A stretch of DNA of 64,000 bases, taken from positions 62,523,626 through 62,587,625 of the forward strand of contig CM056379.1 of assembly GCA_029718625.1 (NCBI GenBank), written 5' to 3'. The notes under the pieces are model-generated. The model was not told the origin of the DNA and did no database searches. It worked only from the letters and a program-made list of their open reading frames with translations. The stretch is from Synaphobranchus kaupii (lineage: Eukaryota; Chordata; Actinopteri; Anguilliformes; Synaphobranchidae). Below, one piece after another: positions 22,891-34,354 of the stretch (within the stretch, counting starts at the first letter, position 1; every line of letters begins with the position of its first letter). The position numbers were made by a program, and so were the translations under genes.

Positions 22891-23872
22891 CGAATCATAC
22901 TTTCTGACTTAATTTTTTAAAAAGTGCTGCTGTGTAATTAAATTAAAATATTCTTTACGGTGCACACGGTACGTGTGAACTGTGAAATGTATGCAATGTT
23001 TACGTATGCAATGCATCTTTGCTAAATGCATTAGTATGATAAAAGTTGTCAGGGAGGCTCAAATGAATTCAGCAAAATACGTGGCGTTCCCTTCTGTTTA
23101 GAGACACTTGGTTTTTTGCAAGCCTCTAAGTAGGGTGTGAGTCATCCAGAATTTTCTCTCTCTCTTTTTAAAATAAAAACCAGTGTGCCTTCCCATTACA
23201 CTGTAGGCCAAAATTGAGAGGTTGGGTTTGTGAAAGTACTGATTGTTTTTTCCCCCCCTAACTGACAGTGTGCACAGAAATGGCATGCTGGTCCTTATGT
23301 GGTGGGGCCACGTCCGCCTGCAGACTGACCAGCCACTCCCGGTCTCTCTCCCTCCTGTCTCATATGACTAAACTGCACACTGTCCAATAAAAAAGCTTGC
23401 ATGAAGAAAAGCTATAGAACCACTGGAAAATATGCAAGCTTTGTCTGATGTGGCATATTTCTCCTGGCTTCTATGCAGGTGTCCTTACTTGAACCCGAGA
23501 TCAAAATGTAATAAAAAATAAATTACAGTATCAAGGCATATCTATGGTACAATGCAGGGCTGCTACTTCATATGAGGTAATTATTAACAGCTTTTATGTC
23601 TTTATAACATCTTGAATCTAAACTTTTCGCTACCTACACCTCACAATTTGTGGTATGATCAAAAAACACAAGGCACCAGTGCCGCAGTCTGCTGTCTGCT
23701 TTGTTTTCCAAGGCAAATATGTTCTACACTACCATTTTTGCTTAATCTACCCTTCTCCCTCTTCACATTCCCAATGATTTGGAATTAAAGTATATTTAAT
23801 TCCTTTGTCATAGTGACAAAAATAGCAGTCAAAGTGCCAACACAAACACAATGGGATCTATCTTGACGATCG

Positions 23873-24943
23873 TGTCAGGACTCAGATTTTTGCCTGTTAG
23901 TTTGTTTCATTTATGGTTCTGATTTTTACCTTGTTCATTTATTCTGATTATTTTGTGGTTTCACTGTTCCATGTTTTGTATTACTGTCACTCCCTGTCGT
24001 CATCACACTATTCGGGAGCCTTTGGTGATCTCGTTTACTTCCTTCTTTACTAATTACCCTTGTTTATAATACTAATCTACTAATCACTACTAACTGCTTA
24101 GAATTAGGTTTCTTACTAATACACTAACGACTAACTTGTAAATAATAGTAATCAACTAATTTACTAACGTCAGGGAATTAAAGTTTCTACTAACCTACTA
24201 ATTTACTAATGCAATCTCAGTTTCCATCTGCACCTGTCTTTCGTTTCTTCTGTCCTATCTCTGAATATCTTTCTGTGATTCCCTACTCACTTCACCTGCA
24301 TCTGATTTCCGCATTCCTCTACCTCGTTGTGTGCACGGGTCTTCTTCGACCCAGGTCATGTATAGTCTATATGTTATGTGCTAGTCTGGTCCGCATCTTA
24401 TGTGTTCCTTCGTAATTGTATTATCAGCTTCCCTTATCGTTTCATTGTGCTCCTCAGTGTATATAACCCTGTGATTTAAATCTTTTCTTTTCAAGTTCGT
24501 CACTGTTGTTTTGCCTCTGTGTTGCCACAAGCCTTTTTTCGAGTACCTGTTGCTTCCTGAGTCGTCTGTTCTGTTTTCTTAGTATCTGTCAGTTTTTGTT
24601 ATCCCTAGGCCTTCTCCTGTCTTTAGTTTATTTTTGTATTCTGTCTTTGTTTTTCTTTTTTTTTTCCATTTCTTTACGCTTCCCTGGTTTTGGACTTCGG
24701 CCTGTGTTCTTGCGACCCTGATTTTTTTGGATTCTGTTTTTGTATTTCTGCTGTGCCTTTCCGATTTTGACCCCTGCCCCTTCTGTGACTTCGATTTTTG
24801 GACTCTGTCTCTGTACTGTTGCTGTGCCTTCCCGGATCTTGACCCTGCCTGTTTTACTTTGGATTGCTGTTTTGCCCCTTTTAATAAACTTTGGTTTATT
24901 CAGTCCTGTCCGCGTTTAGGTCCTTCCCCCACCAGCCCTGACA
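23873..24943 (+). mobile_element. solo LTR, 1071 bp, plus orientation
   Basis: It starts TGTCAGGACTCAG and ends CAGCCCTGACA. It is flanked by gatcg (23868-23872) and gatct (24944-24948), a near-perfect 5-bp duplication; copy 2 of the host element has a single cgatctt at this place. Inside are a TATA-like tgtatataacc near 24456 and an AATAAA near 24882, as expected for U3 and R. A patch at 24050-24210 is built from repeats of 'ctaatctactaa'. No internal retroelement genes flank it. Confidence 0.85.
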
Positions 24944-26356
24944 GATCTTAGCGCTTTGTTTAAAACGCATGGCGCTAGTGTGTGTCCAAGTCCACTTTTG
25001 CTAGATGGTGTATTATTTGAGCGCTAAGTACGGCGCAAGGTGCAAATGGGCTGAACTTAGTCTCTTCATTAATTATAGGTGTGTCTTGGGCATTACACAC
25101 AATAAACCAATGTCCTAGCCCCTTTAAAAGCCACCTGCGTTTGCACCTTGGTGGATATGATGGTGTACAGTAAGACTGAAAACAATGATTTACAGCTGGG
25201 AAAAACAGACATGCTCGTGTAGCCTATTGCTTGCTCGCACGCATTAACTATTTGGATCAATATTACTTGAACTAACCATTATGTTTTGATATACACAACA
25301 ATAATCTTTCACATTAGGGTTTAACACTGGAATTTCCAGGAATTCCCAACCAAACAATTTCCCCAGAAATATAATAATGGGAAAACGGCAACATTTTTTC
25401 CATTAGCTTACACCAGGGCTGTTATTTTACAAAAAATATGTGGTTTAATTTCGTTATAACACCTACAGCAGCTGAGAATAAGCTAACAGAACATGGCTTC
25501 CCTCTCAGCTTAGAAAACACCAAATTAGCCTGCTTGTTTAACAAATTTCGTTTGATTATACAATGAAGCATTGTCAAACATAAATTCCATGAGACTGTTC
25601 TCACAGCAGACAGATCACAAGCAATGAATTTTGGCTAGTGCATTTCAAGCTTTATCCAAAATTCATATTACGTGCATTCTCATATTGATTAATAACATAT
25701 ATTGCTTATTTTGCCTTAATGATAACACTAAATACACTAAAGCTGTCAGGTTGGGAACCTATAGGTTTACGCATATTTTCCCTTGTTTTAAATTGCCCTC
25801 CTTATGGATATGGGCCATTCTACAGAAGTCATGCAAATTGAGGGTTGGAGAAAAGTGTAAATTTGTATTCTTTTTGCTAAATTCTTTTATAATATATCTG
25901 TTACACTTTATCTGAGATACATAAATATACTAGATTTTTAAGAATAAGGATGAACTTACTGACTGCTCCTAAATATGTCACAACCGAAACATGGTGTAAA
26001 ACCTGCTTTTGAAATAAAATTACATACCCAATTGATAAGTTTAATTCACCCCTTTGAAAATGACATTTTTGAAAAAAAATCTTGACTGCTGTTGAATTTG
26101 AATCAATTACCCTGAATTTTTAAATCAAATAAAACATTGGATTAATTAAATTTAGTGAAAACTCCGTACAAATGTTCTCTATAAAATGGACAGATTTGAT
26201 CACATGAATTTGATAGATTCTTATTTATGAGATTATATATACCCTCACCAGCACAATATCTTGGATATTTGATTGATTATTCATATTATTCAAAATTTTA
26301 ACAAAACAGCAGGTGTTTCGTTTGTGACCACATTGTTGCGGTTGTGACATCTCTTA

Positions 26357-27917
26357 CTGAAACCTGAAGTTGGGACAGTACGTAATATGCAAATAAAAGC
26401 AGAAAGCAGTGATTTGTAAATTCTCTTGTCTATATATTTAAATAAAAATGATATTTAAAAGATATTTAATGTTTTACCTTAGCAACTTCATAGATTTTTT
26501 GTAAATATACGCTAATTCCGAATTTGATGCCTGCAACACGTTCCAAAAAAGTTGGGACAGGGGTATAAAAAAGACTGGGAAGGTTGTGGAATGTTCAAAA
26601 AACACCTGTTTGGAACATTCCACAGGTAAATAGGTGAATAGGTGACAGGTCATGCTATCATGACTGGGTATAAAAGGAGCATCCACGAAGGCTCTGGCAT
26701 TTACGAGCAAGGATGGGTTCGCCACTTTGTGAAAAACTGCATGAGCGAATAGTCCAACAGTTTCAGAACAACGTTTCTCAACACACGATTGCAAGGAATT
26801 TAGGGATTTCACCATCTACAGTCCATAATATTAGTAAAAGATTCAGAGAATCTGGAGAAAATGGGTAAGGCCGTAAACCAATATTGAATGCCCGTGACCT
26901 TCGATCCTTCAGACAGCACTACATTAAAAACGGCATGCTTCTGTAATGAATATAACCACATGGGCCCGGGAATACTTCAGAAAACCATTGTCAGTAAACA
27001 CAATTTGTCGCTGCATCTACAAATGCAAGTTAAGACTCTACTACCCAAAGCGTAAGCCATATATCAACAACATCCAGAAACGCTGCCGACTTCTCTGGGT
27101 TCATCTGAGATGGACTGATGCAAAGTGGAAACCTGTGCTGTGGTCTGACGAGTCCACCTTTCAAATAGTTTTTGGAAATAATGGACGTTGTGTTCTCCCG
27201 GCCAAAGAGGAAAAGGACCATCTCGATTGTTACCAACATAAGGTTCAAAAGCCAGCATCTGTCATGGTATGGGGGTGTTAGTGCCCATGGCATGGGTAAC
27301 TTGCACATCTGTGAAAGCACCATTAACGCTGAAGGGTACATATGCATTTTGGACCAACATTTGCTGCAATCACAATCGCTTTTTCAGGGACATCCCTGCT
27401 TATTTCAGCAAGACAATGCCAAGCTGCACGTGTTACAACAGCATGGCTTCGTCGTCAGAGAGTGCGGGTGCTAGACTGGCCTGCCTGCAGTCCAGACCTG
27501 TCTCCCATTGAAAACGTGTGGCGCATTATGAAGCCCAAAATATGACAATGGAGACCCCGGACTGGTGAGCAGCTGAAGTCTCATATTAAGCAAGAATGGG
27601 AAACAATTCTGCTTTCAAAACTACAACAATTAGTGTTGTAGTTCCCAAAAGATTACTGAGTGTTGTTAAAAGGACAGGTGATGTAACACAAAGGTAAACA
27701 TGCCCCTGTCCCAAATTTTTTGGGAGGTGTTGCAGGCATCAAATGTAGAATGAGCTGAATAGAAAATGAAATGTAGAATAAAGTTGATTAGTTAAAACAT
27801 GAAATATCTTGTCTTTGTACTGTTTTCAATTGAATACAAAAAGGACTCGCAAATCATTGCTTTCTGTTTTTATTTACATTTTATACACTGTCCCAACTTT
27901 TTTGGAATTGAGGTTTG
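26357..27917 (+). mobile_element. Tc1 element, inactive
   Basis: It is bordered by TA at 26355-26356 and 27918-27919. The right end reads inward caaacctcaattccaaaaaa then gttgggacagtg; the left end shows the same gttgggacag start with a small deletion. Inner copies of the motif appear near 26545 and 27705, in IR/DR fashion. Confidence 0.85.
26713..27660 (+). pseudogene. broken Tc1 DD34E transposase
   Basis: The N-terminal part starts MGSPLCEKLHERIVQQFQNN and contains a helix-turn-helix (TIARNLGISPSTVHNISKRF), then a stop. The core is spread over several frames: VLWSDEST (first aspartate), FQQDNAKLH (second) and SPDLSPIENVW (glutamate). At least two frameshifts and several stops separate them. 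It belongs to a Tc1 lineage different from the intact element at 1-1549. Confidence 0.85.
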
Positions 27918-29269
27918 TACATGTGCATTGATTGTCTCACTATTTATTGTCTTTAATAAGAATTTACGGACAAGTGTCACCAACCGAAACAGGCCTGTCA
28001 AAACAATACCATTTGTTTCGGTAGTGACTGTTTCGGTTGTGACAATTCTGGCTCATTTCGGCCTAAAACAAAAGATTTAGCAAGCACATGGCTAGCAACC
28101 ACTTCTCTGTGCAGATGCACCTTCCTTTTAATCAAATCTACAGTTATGAAATCAACTTTTTTTCTCTAATATGAAAACTTAGGTGTTTGGGTGTGACGTC
28201 TCTAAAAACCACAGACTAATTTTCATACTTTGAAGGACAATTATATAAAAACGCTAAAACCTAGCTACTCACCATGTGGCCTTGATTCATAATTTCCTGG
28301 TTAAAAAAAAGGGTGTGTGGCTACAAGCAGGTTCACTGCACAGACTCAAACTGTACGTTTCGGTTCTGACGTAAAAACTGGGGACAACATTTTTTCGATA
28401 GGTTTTCTGAATTATAAAATTTATTACAAAATAGATTGCATTATTTTAACTTATATTTGATAAAAAATCACATGCTTTATTGAATGAGACAGGTCAAATA
28501 ATTGGCAAAAATATTTTTGGTATTATTTTTTAATGCACCAGTTTAAGGGTTGATAGTGGGGACAGCCATCTCCCAATAGGAATTTATACTCCCAAGAGTA
28601 TAAATGTTGATTTTGGCTAAATGTAACTATTATTACTGCAATTTATATCTTGGATTATATTAAAACAAAACATGATCTAATGAATTATATAGCATTGAAA
28701 GATTTTATTGGTCAATTTCTTACTTTTATCAGAGAGGGACAGCAATTTGATGACTTTTGTAGAATGGCCCATATATGACCAACACGTTTTTACTGGTAGC
28801 TTAATGCTTTAAAACAAGCCCATATTCCCACGATTCCAGGGAAAACTTGCATCTATTCTGGGAGAGAAAATGTTTTTTTTTTGTGGAAAAATATTAATCC
28901 CCATTTCACAATGTAATCTTCATATTTTTATGCATGTTTGTGTATACCCCTGTGTGTAACAGACAGGAGGGTGTATGCATGTTGTGCACACGCCTATGAT
29001 GACACATATTAGGCTACTATCTTTATATTGCACGGTTAAAATAACATTGAAACAAGTGTGACATGACTTACGATTAGGCTTGTGGTGGTTTTAGCACAAG
29101 TGCTTAATGCTGCCTCAAGATAGCAATACGCCATACCTCATCTTAAGACCAACCCACCCAGTTCACTTGATATGGGCGTTAAAATGACACCTGCGCTGGT
29201 CTGAAACTAGCAAAGACACTTGCGTTTGGGTTACCACCGCTTAGCGCTGGGTGTAAGTTAGGGCCCAAT

Positions 29270-29940
29270 GCATATTAAGTTTAAAGTCCCGGATCTGTCT
29301 ATTAGTAGGATTATAAAAAAATAAAATAAAAAAAACATTTTATGGGCAATTAGTCTTAAGTGCCATTTTTAAGCCAAAAAGAGGTGGCACATATACAGTA
29401 ACTAAGCACCTTGTTGAAAATAAATCACGATCATATTGCATTTGCTGTGAAACATGTATTGGCTCATGTATTATATTTGCATGTGTTTGTAATGACATTT
29501 GGCACAAAATATCCTTGGTAGTTTTCACTGTCTAGTTAGTGTAGACACAATGGTAGATTGGTGGCTGTAAATTGAAATGCACTTCTCTGTTTTGACCCAA
29601 TAATTTATGATCAAAAGCTTCATATCGTTCTGCTGAAAGGACAAGCAATGGTGGCAAATGAATACACAGGAATAATGAGTACAACGACTGATTATTGAAA
29701 CATTAAATACTTTATATTTAATGTTTCAGTGAAGCAGGCATTTGAAGGATCATCGCAAGTAATTTCAGACAAAAAACAATCAAATGTCTGGCTGTTGCAA
29801 AACTACAAAGGGAGCCCTGAGAGCAGGTGACTCTTCTCATTAGTCCTAACTGGTATTCTTAGTCAGGAATGATAATGTTTACAAAGGGATATTATCCTTG
29901 TCATTTAAATCCTCTTATCCTCTCTGGGTAAATAGAACAG
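29270..29940. other. no gene; one perfect hairpin
   Basis: An A-rich run lies at about 29316-29340. At 29696-29728 there is a perfect 14-bp stem, tgaaacattaaata, with a 5-base loop. Otherwise nothing recognised. Confidence 0.5.
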
Positions 29941-29944
29941 CTAC

Positions 29945-30540
29945 AATTAACACTATCGGATTTTCTGTCTTCCATTCCGGTGCTTTGCGGTCGCTCGGCA
30001 GTGATTTCTCTCACCTGTTTTGAGTTTCCTGTCAGCTATATAAGCTCAGGGTTTCCGCTTTCCTGTGCTTCGATATTGTCTTTGCTTTAAGAAACATAGG
30101 TAGTCCGGTTAGGGTAAAGATTTATTTAGTCTTTTTGTTTCCTTTTCTCTCATTATCCCTTTATACTCCTCTACCTGTTACCTTTTGTTCAGCTCTTTCG
30201 CTCCTAGAGCTGTAAGTAACAGGTTCTATTTCTATTTTCATTTCTTTCACCCTTGTTACACGGGCTTTCTTTTGTTTTTCTCTGACCTCCAGTGATACAC
30301 TTCTTGTGTGAGAGCGTGAGGTTCTTTTGTTGTTTGATTACTCGCGATTGCCGAGTTTACCCTCTTTTGGGGTTGTTTTTCTGTTGGCTTATGCCGGGAG
30401 GTTTTGATTCCTATTGTTTTTTTTTTTTATTCCCTTCTCCTGCGGAGCTGTCCGCTTTGTGGTGTATTTCTCACGATATACTCTTTTAGATCCCCTGGTT
30501 GTGGCACTTGGTTCTCCGAACCTTACACTCCCCCCTTATA
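29945..30540 (+). repeat. LTR-like fragment A
   Basis: It shares with the sequence at 35697-36425 the order 'ccggtgctt', 'cacctgtt', a TATA motif (agctatataagc, TATATAA at 30037-30043), 'tttccgc..tcc.gtgctt' and a T-rich tail with 'ttggcttaygccggga'. The layout looks like U3-R-U5 of a retroelement. Ends are not fixed. Confidence 0.5.
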
Positions 30541-30544
30541 CATA

Positions 30545-32235
30545 TGGGATAACGTTAATTAATTTTCTAAATATTATCATATTAAAACTTTTTAAATCAA
30601 TAATACTTAATGAATATATAAAGTGAGGCAGTAACCAATATTTAGAGCTCAGAAAATAAAACTTGCACAATTATTTTTCATTATAATGTGTTTGCTTTAG
30701 ATGTGACCCTACTTGTTCAAGTTCTTTACTCACATTTTAACGCTGCAATGTGATTTAAGCTACAAAATGTCTGAAAATCTTTTACAGTACATGGCATTAT
30801 ACTATTATTGTTTTCTCAACTCCATAAAATGAAATTCTGTGTTTTAAGGGAAAAAATCAACATTATCCCGCCTTCAAGTCAAATGTTACTCGGTATGACA
30901 CCTATGAGTTTCCACATTAATTGTCATTTTTACACAAGTTAAACATAATTGATGCGCATAAATAATTAATGTTTATGTTATGCAAAGGGAATCACACTGA
31001 AAATAGTTTTTTCAAGGAAATCACTACAATCACTACCCCCCCCCCCCCCCCCCCCCCCAAAAAAAATCATTTTCAGTGTTGTTTCTTTCCTGGATTTGGC
31101 AAGTTACATTTCCCATTAAATCATTTTAACAATTCTTTTCAGATTTATGAATATCAAAACAGTACAACTTTTCAACATCAGGTTCAATCCACTATTGAAA
31201 AGTACCTTGAATCATTTTATTGAAGATCATAGTCCCTCGACATCATTTCTTTGAGCAACAAATTCACAAAATCATGTCATTTAAAAACATTTTTCAGGTC
31301 CATTAAATATAATAAAACAGCACAAATTTTCAACATCAATATAAATGAATAAATACGTAAAGGGTTAAAAGGTAGGCTACCTTCACTCATTTCACTGAAC
31401 ATCATTTCTTTGAACAACAAATTTACAAAATCATGTACTCAAAATGCGAAAATAACAATAGGCCTATCAATCATATTGGAAAGACAGTGCTCAAGTGGAA
31501 AAACGAACATACATATGTAGCCAGCGAGACCAACGGCATTTTAGATGCGAAAATACACTTAAGTTTAGTAATATAAAAAATAATAATATGAAAAACTTGG
31601 CATCTTTGGCATCTTTAAGGACATTCCAAACCGCTAAATGCTCCTCAGAGGAGCGAGGAGTGGGGAACGAGGAGGCTCCCGGAAGGTGCTTCAGTGAGGA
31701 AACTCAAATGTAACCGTTATGGAAGCCTTTTCTCAGAACGTGTGACTTGCATAAATTATCCACCACTCTTCACATCTGCCACGTCACAGGCACACCCCTA
31801 CACAAATGCAATTTTAGCGTTCCTTTCCATTTATTATAAAGCGCTAATCCATAACACACTCATTCTTTATAACTAACAAAAGCACCGTTTATTCCAGAAA
31901 AAATTAATTAAAAAGCATTATAGTTAAGCACGTGAACGTAATATGACGATGACGCTTGATTGAAGGACGTCCCATTTGCCTAATGCATGTTGCCTCATTT
32001 CCTCCACCCTTGTATCTGATCCTTGCATCCTTTCCTCACGTCCTCCATTGGGCAGAGCTAAGGAGCGAGGAAAGGACGCGAACAAAGAATACAAGGAGTA
32101 AAAATAAGCGATTGAAATTAACCCCTGGACTCACGGTTAGGAGCTCGCCCTGAAGAGGACGTGGCGCCATCTATCCTGCTACCGGATGAAGGGGTTGTAG
32201 CAGTGGTTCTCTAGTGGTTCCTACACAGGGGAATT
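30545..32235. other. no gene; long C/A homopolymer
   Basis: A run of about 23 C at 31036-31058 is followed directly by 8 A. At 31600-32160 there are scattered 'gcgaggag' and 'cctcctc' motifs suggesting a decayed inverted-repeat element. No coding frame is supported. Confidence 0.45.
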
Positions 32236-32315
32236 GAGTTACACAGGGTCCAATTGGCTACCAAATTGGGAGAAAATGGGAAAAAATCTGAAATAAAAAA
32301 AAAAATTTAAATAAA
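32236..32315 (+). repeat. SINE tail fragment
   Basis: The phrase caattggctaccaaattggg followed by an A-rich run is a tail seen in fish tRNA-derived SINEs. The head is missing. Confidence 0.45.
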
Positions 32316-33228
32316 AAATTGCATGTATCCTCTTATACAAAACTGAAAAAAATATAGTATCTAAAGAGCCAAGTAATGCTTTTTTTATGAATATAAAAAC
32401 TTAGCTCTATAAAATAAAAACAAAGTTACACACTGTAATAACTATAATCCTATATGACAAAATTGTTATCCGGTATGACAAAGCTCAGTTTGAACCTTAA
32501 TCAGGCAGTTGTTGTGGCTACCTATAGAAATCTGCAACCTTGACCTTCAACTTCCAAGTATGTAAATTCATATTAAATAAACACATTTGCATAAAAACAG
32601 CATTATATATGTTTTTTTTTAGCGTTATCCCAAATGACACAGGATTTTACTACATAGTGTACCAGTGAGCGAAATGGGTCAATTAAACACATTTTAAAAG
32701 AGACTTACTAGCCATTCACCATTGTATGGGGGTCCTTCAGGGTCTTCCTGATTGTGTAACATCCTGTCTGATAATGTGTCAAAATAAAATGCCCATAACA
32801 TTTCTCCAGATTACTTGTTATGGCTGACTGCCAGTTTTGGGACAGAATGCTCCAAAGCATAACAATCAACTGGATCTCATATTTTTTGTAATATTTAAAT
32901 ATATCATTGGAAACACTCATACAATAATGCCTGTGGCAGAGATTTTAGGTTTTATTAGATTTTTAACACTTTTTGTAGCTTTTTTGCATTTCACCATGAG
33001 GTCCGGACAGTTATCCGGTATGACATTTTGTGACTATAATGTCTAATAATTCTTAAACTTTGTAATACCCTCAATACATTTTCATATAATTTCATAAACA
33101 AAGATTAATAGATTCAATAAATGTGTTTTTTTTTTAAAAATAAACATTTTCCTTATATTTATTTCATAAAGGGGTTTGGACATCAAAATTGCACATCACG
33201 TCATTGGGCCACAAACCTATTATGAGAA
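32316..33228. other. no gene seen; recurring CGGTATGACA motif
   Basis: The decamer cggtatgaca occurs at 30891-30900, 32471-32480 and 33016-33025. No terminal repeats were found to border an element. Confidence 0.4.
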
Positions 33229-33867
33229 CTGATCGTAACCACTCGCAGACACCAAAAGTAATGGGAATAAGGCTTTATTGGGATTGACAGAAACAGGGTC
33301 AGAGTCCAGCAAATAAAGGCAAGGCCAAATCGTAATCAGTTCCAGGCAGGGGTCAGAGACCAGCGAACAGGGCAATACAGAATGGGCAGAAACGAAGTCC
33401 AAGACCAGGCAGGGGTCAGAACTGGGAAATCCGTCAGAGCAGGGGAACAGAAGGGCGAAGGGCTGGAGCAGGGCTAGGATGGGGAAAGGCAGGCGGACTG
33501 GAGCAAGGCTGGACAGGAACAGGCAGGACAAGCAGGAGAACAGGAACTGGACGGGTAAACACAGGACTGGAAACAGGAACTAGGAGCAGGCAGGAATAAC
33601 TGCTGGAAAGTAATGAACACAAGCACGGAAGCAGGGCACAAGACGATCTGGCACAAAACAAAGAAACAGGGCAGACTATGTGCCAGACTAATGAAGAGAC
33701 AATGAGGAACAGGTGAGATGAAACACATGAGGAAACACAATTCAGGTGCAGGGAATGGAGACACAAAATGAGGAGAACAGGAAAACACGGAATGGACTAC
33801 CAATACAGGAAATACATATAAACGGAAAAACCAGAAATAGACTAAGACGTAAAGGCACAGGACGTGA
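33229..33867 (-). repeat. LTR-like repeat, minus orientation
   Basis: Read on the minus strand it begins TGTCACGTCCTGTGCC and ends ...GGTTACGATCA, with a C- and T-rich body full of 'cctg' repeats. The TG...CA ends and composition suggest an LTR. Long open frames on the minus strand are a product of the skewed composition. Flanks do not give a clean target duplication. Confidence 0.5.
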
Positions 33868-34222
33868 CACAAACCCAAATTATTCACTCATCAAAGAGAA
33901 GCATTTCATTTTATATTTGATTTATAGCTGATAGCATCAGGCAGTTACCTTAGATTCATAACTGAAACTACTTGAAAAAACTGCATCATATCATAAGGAC
34001 ACTTTTATGATGGCTCCATATTGTAGCTTTGCAGGGTGGTCACAAAACCAAAAACCCAGGGAGAGTGTTTGGTTTGACTCATCAATCACTCATAAGTAAG
34101 ATTTCATGAGACACTTATATATTCTATGATTTATATATTCTACACATGGGGTGTATTTTCCTGCACTTTTCCTGGAATACAAGTATATTTTAAGATGCAT
34201 ATGCACATGTAAAATGAACAGG

Positions 34223-34350
34223 AATGAACAGGAGCGGAGACAGGAAATGGGGTGAAAGGGAAAACACGGAATTGACTACCAATACTGAAAATACATATAA
34301 ACCGAAAAACTAGGAACAGACTAAGAGGCATGGAAGGCACGGGACATAAC
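34223..34350 (-). repeat. partial second copy of the 33.2-33.9 kb LTR-like repeat
   Basis: It matches about 33735-33867: 'aaaacacggaattgactacc', 'aatacatataaaccg' and 'gcacgggacataacag' correspond to the first copy with about 10-15 percent differences by eye. The rest of the repeat is missing. Confidence 0.6.
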
Positions 34351-34354
34351 AGAA

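Larger units (their letters stand above)
25812..28770. mobile_element. DNA element of unassigned superfamily, 2.96 kb including a nested Tc1
   Basis: Ends GGGCCATTCTACAGAAGTCA (left) and GGGCCATTCTACAAAAGTCA (right, read inward) are inverted, and ATAT flanks both sides (25808-25811 and 28771-28774). Copy 2 of the host element shows the uninterrupted site near 58612-58625. Without the Tc1 it is about 1.4 kb and has no recognisable transposase. A 16-base motif, tgtcacaaccgaaaca, occurs at 25976-25991 and as its exact reverse complement at 28029-28044; shorter versions occur at 26339, 27981 and 28361. Confidence 0.82.
23853..29266. mobile_element. Harbinger-like element, copy 1, interrupted by nested insertions
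   Basis: Left end GGGATCTATCTTGACGATC and right end (read inward) GGGCCCTAACTTACACCCAG are inverted and flanked by AAT at 23850-23852 and 29267-29269. Removing the solo LTR (23873-24943) and the 2.96-kb element (25812-28770) leaves sequence collinear with copy 2 at 57908-59813 from end to end. A GGGCCC terminus with 3-bp duplications fits PIF/Harbinger, although moving the border one base would give a 5-bp duplication. No transposase gene is recognisable. Confidence 0.82.

Noticed and set aside
24209..24951. Overlapping phenylalanine- and leucine-rich frames
   Set aside because: They lie inside the T- and C-rich solo LTR; the hydrophobic look comes from base composition.
33434..33887. Minus-strand frames of 103-137 codons resembling membrane proteins
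   Set aside because: They fall in an LTR-like repeat with skewed C/T composition; several frames are open at once, which argues against coding.
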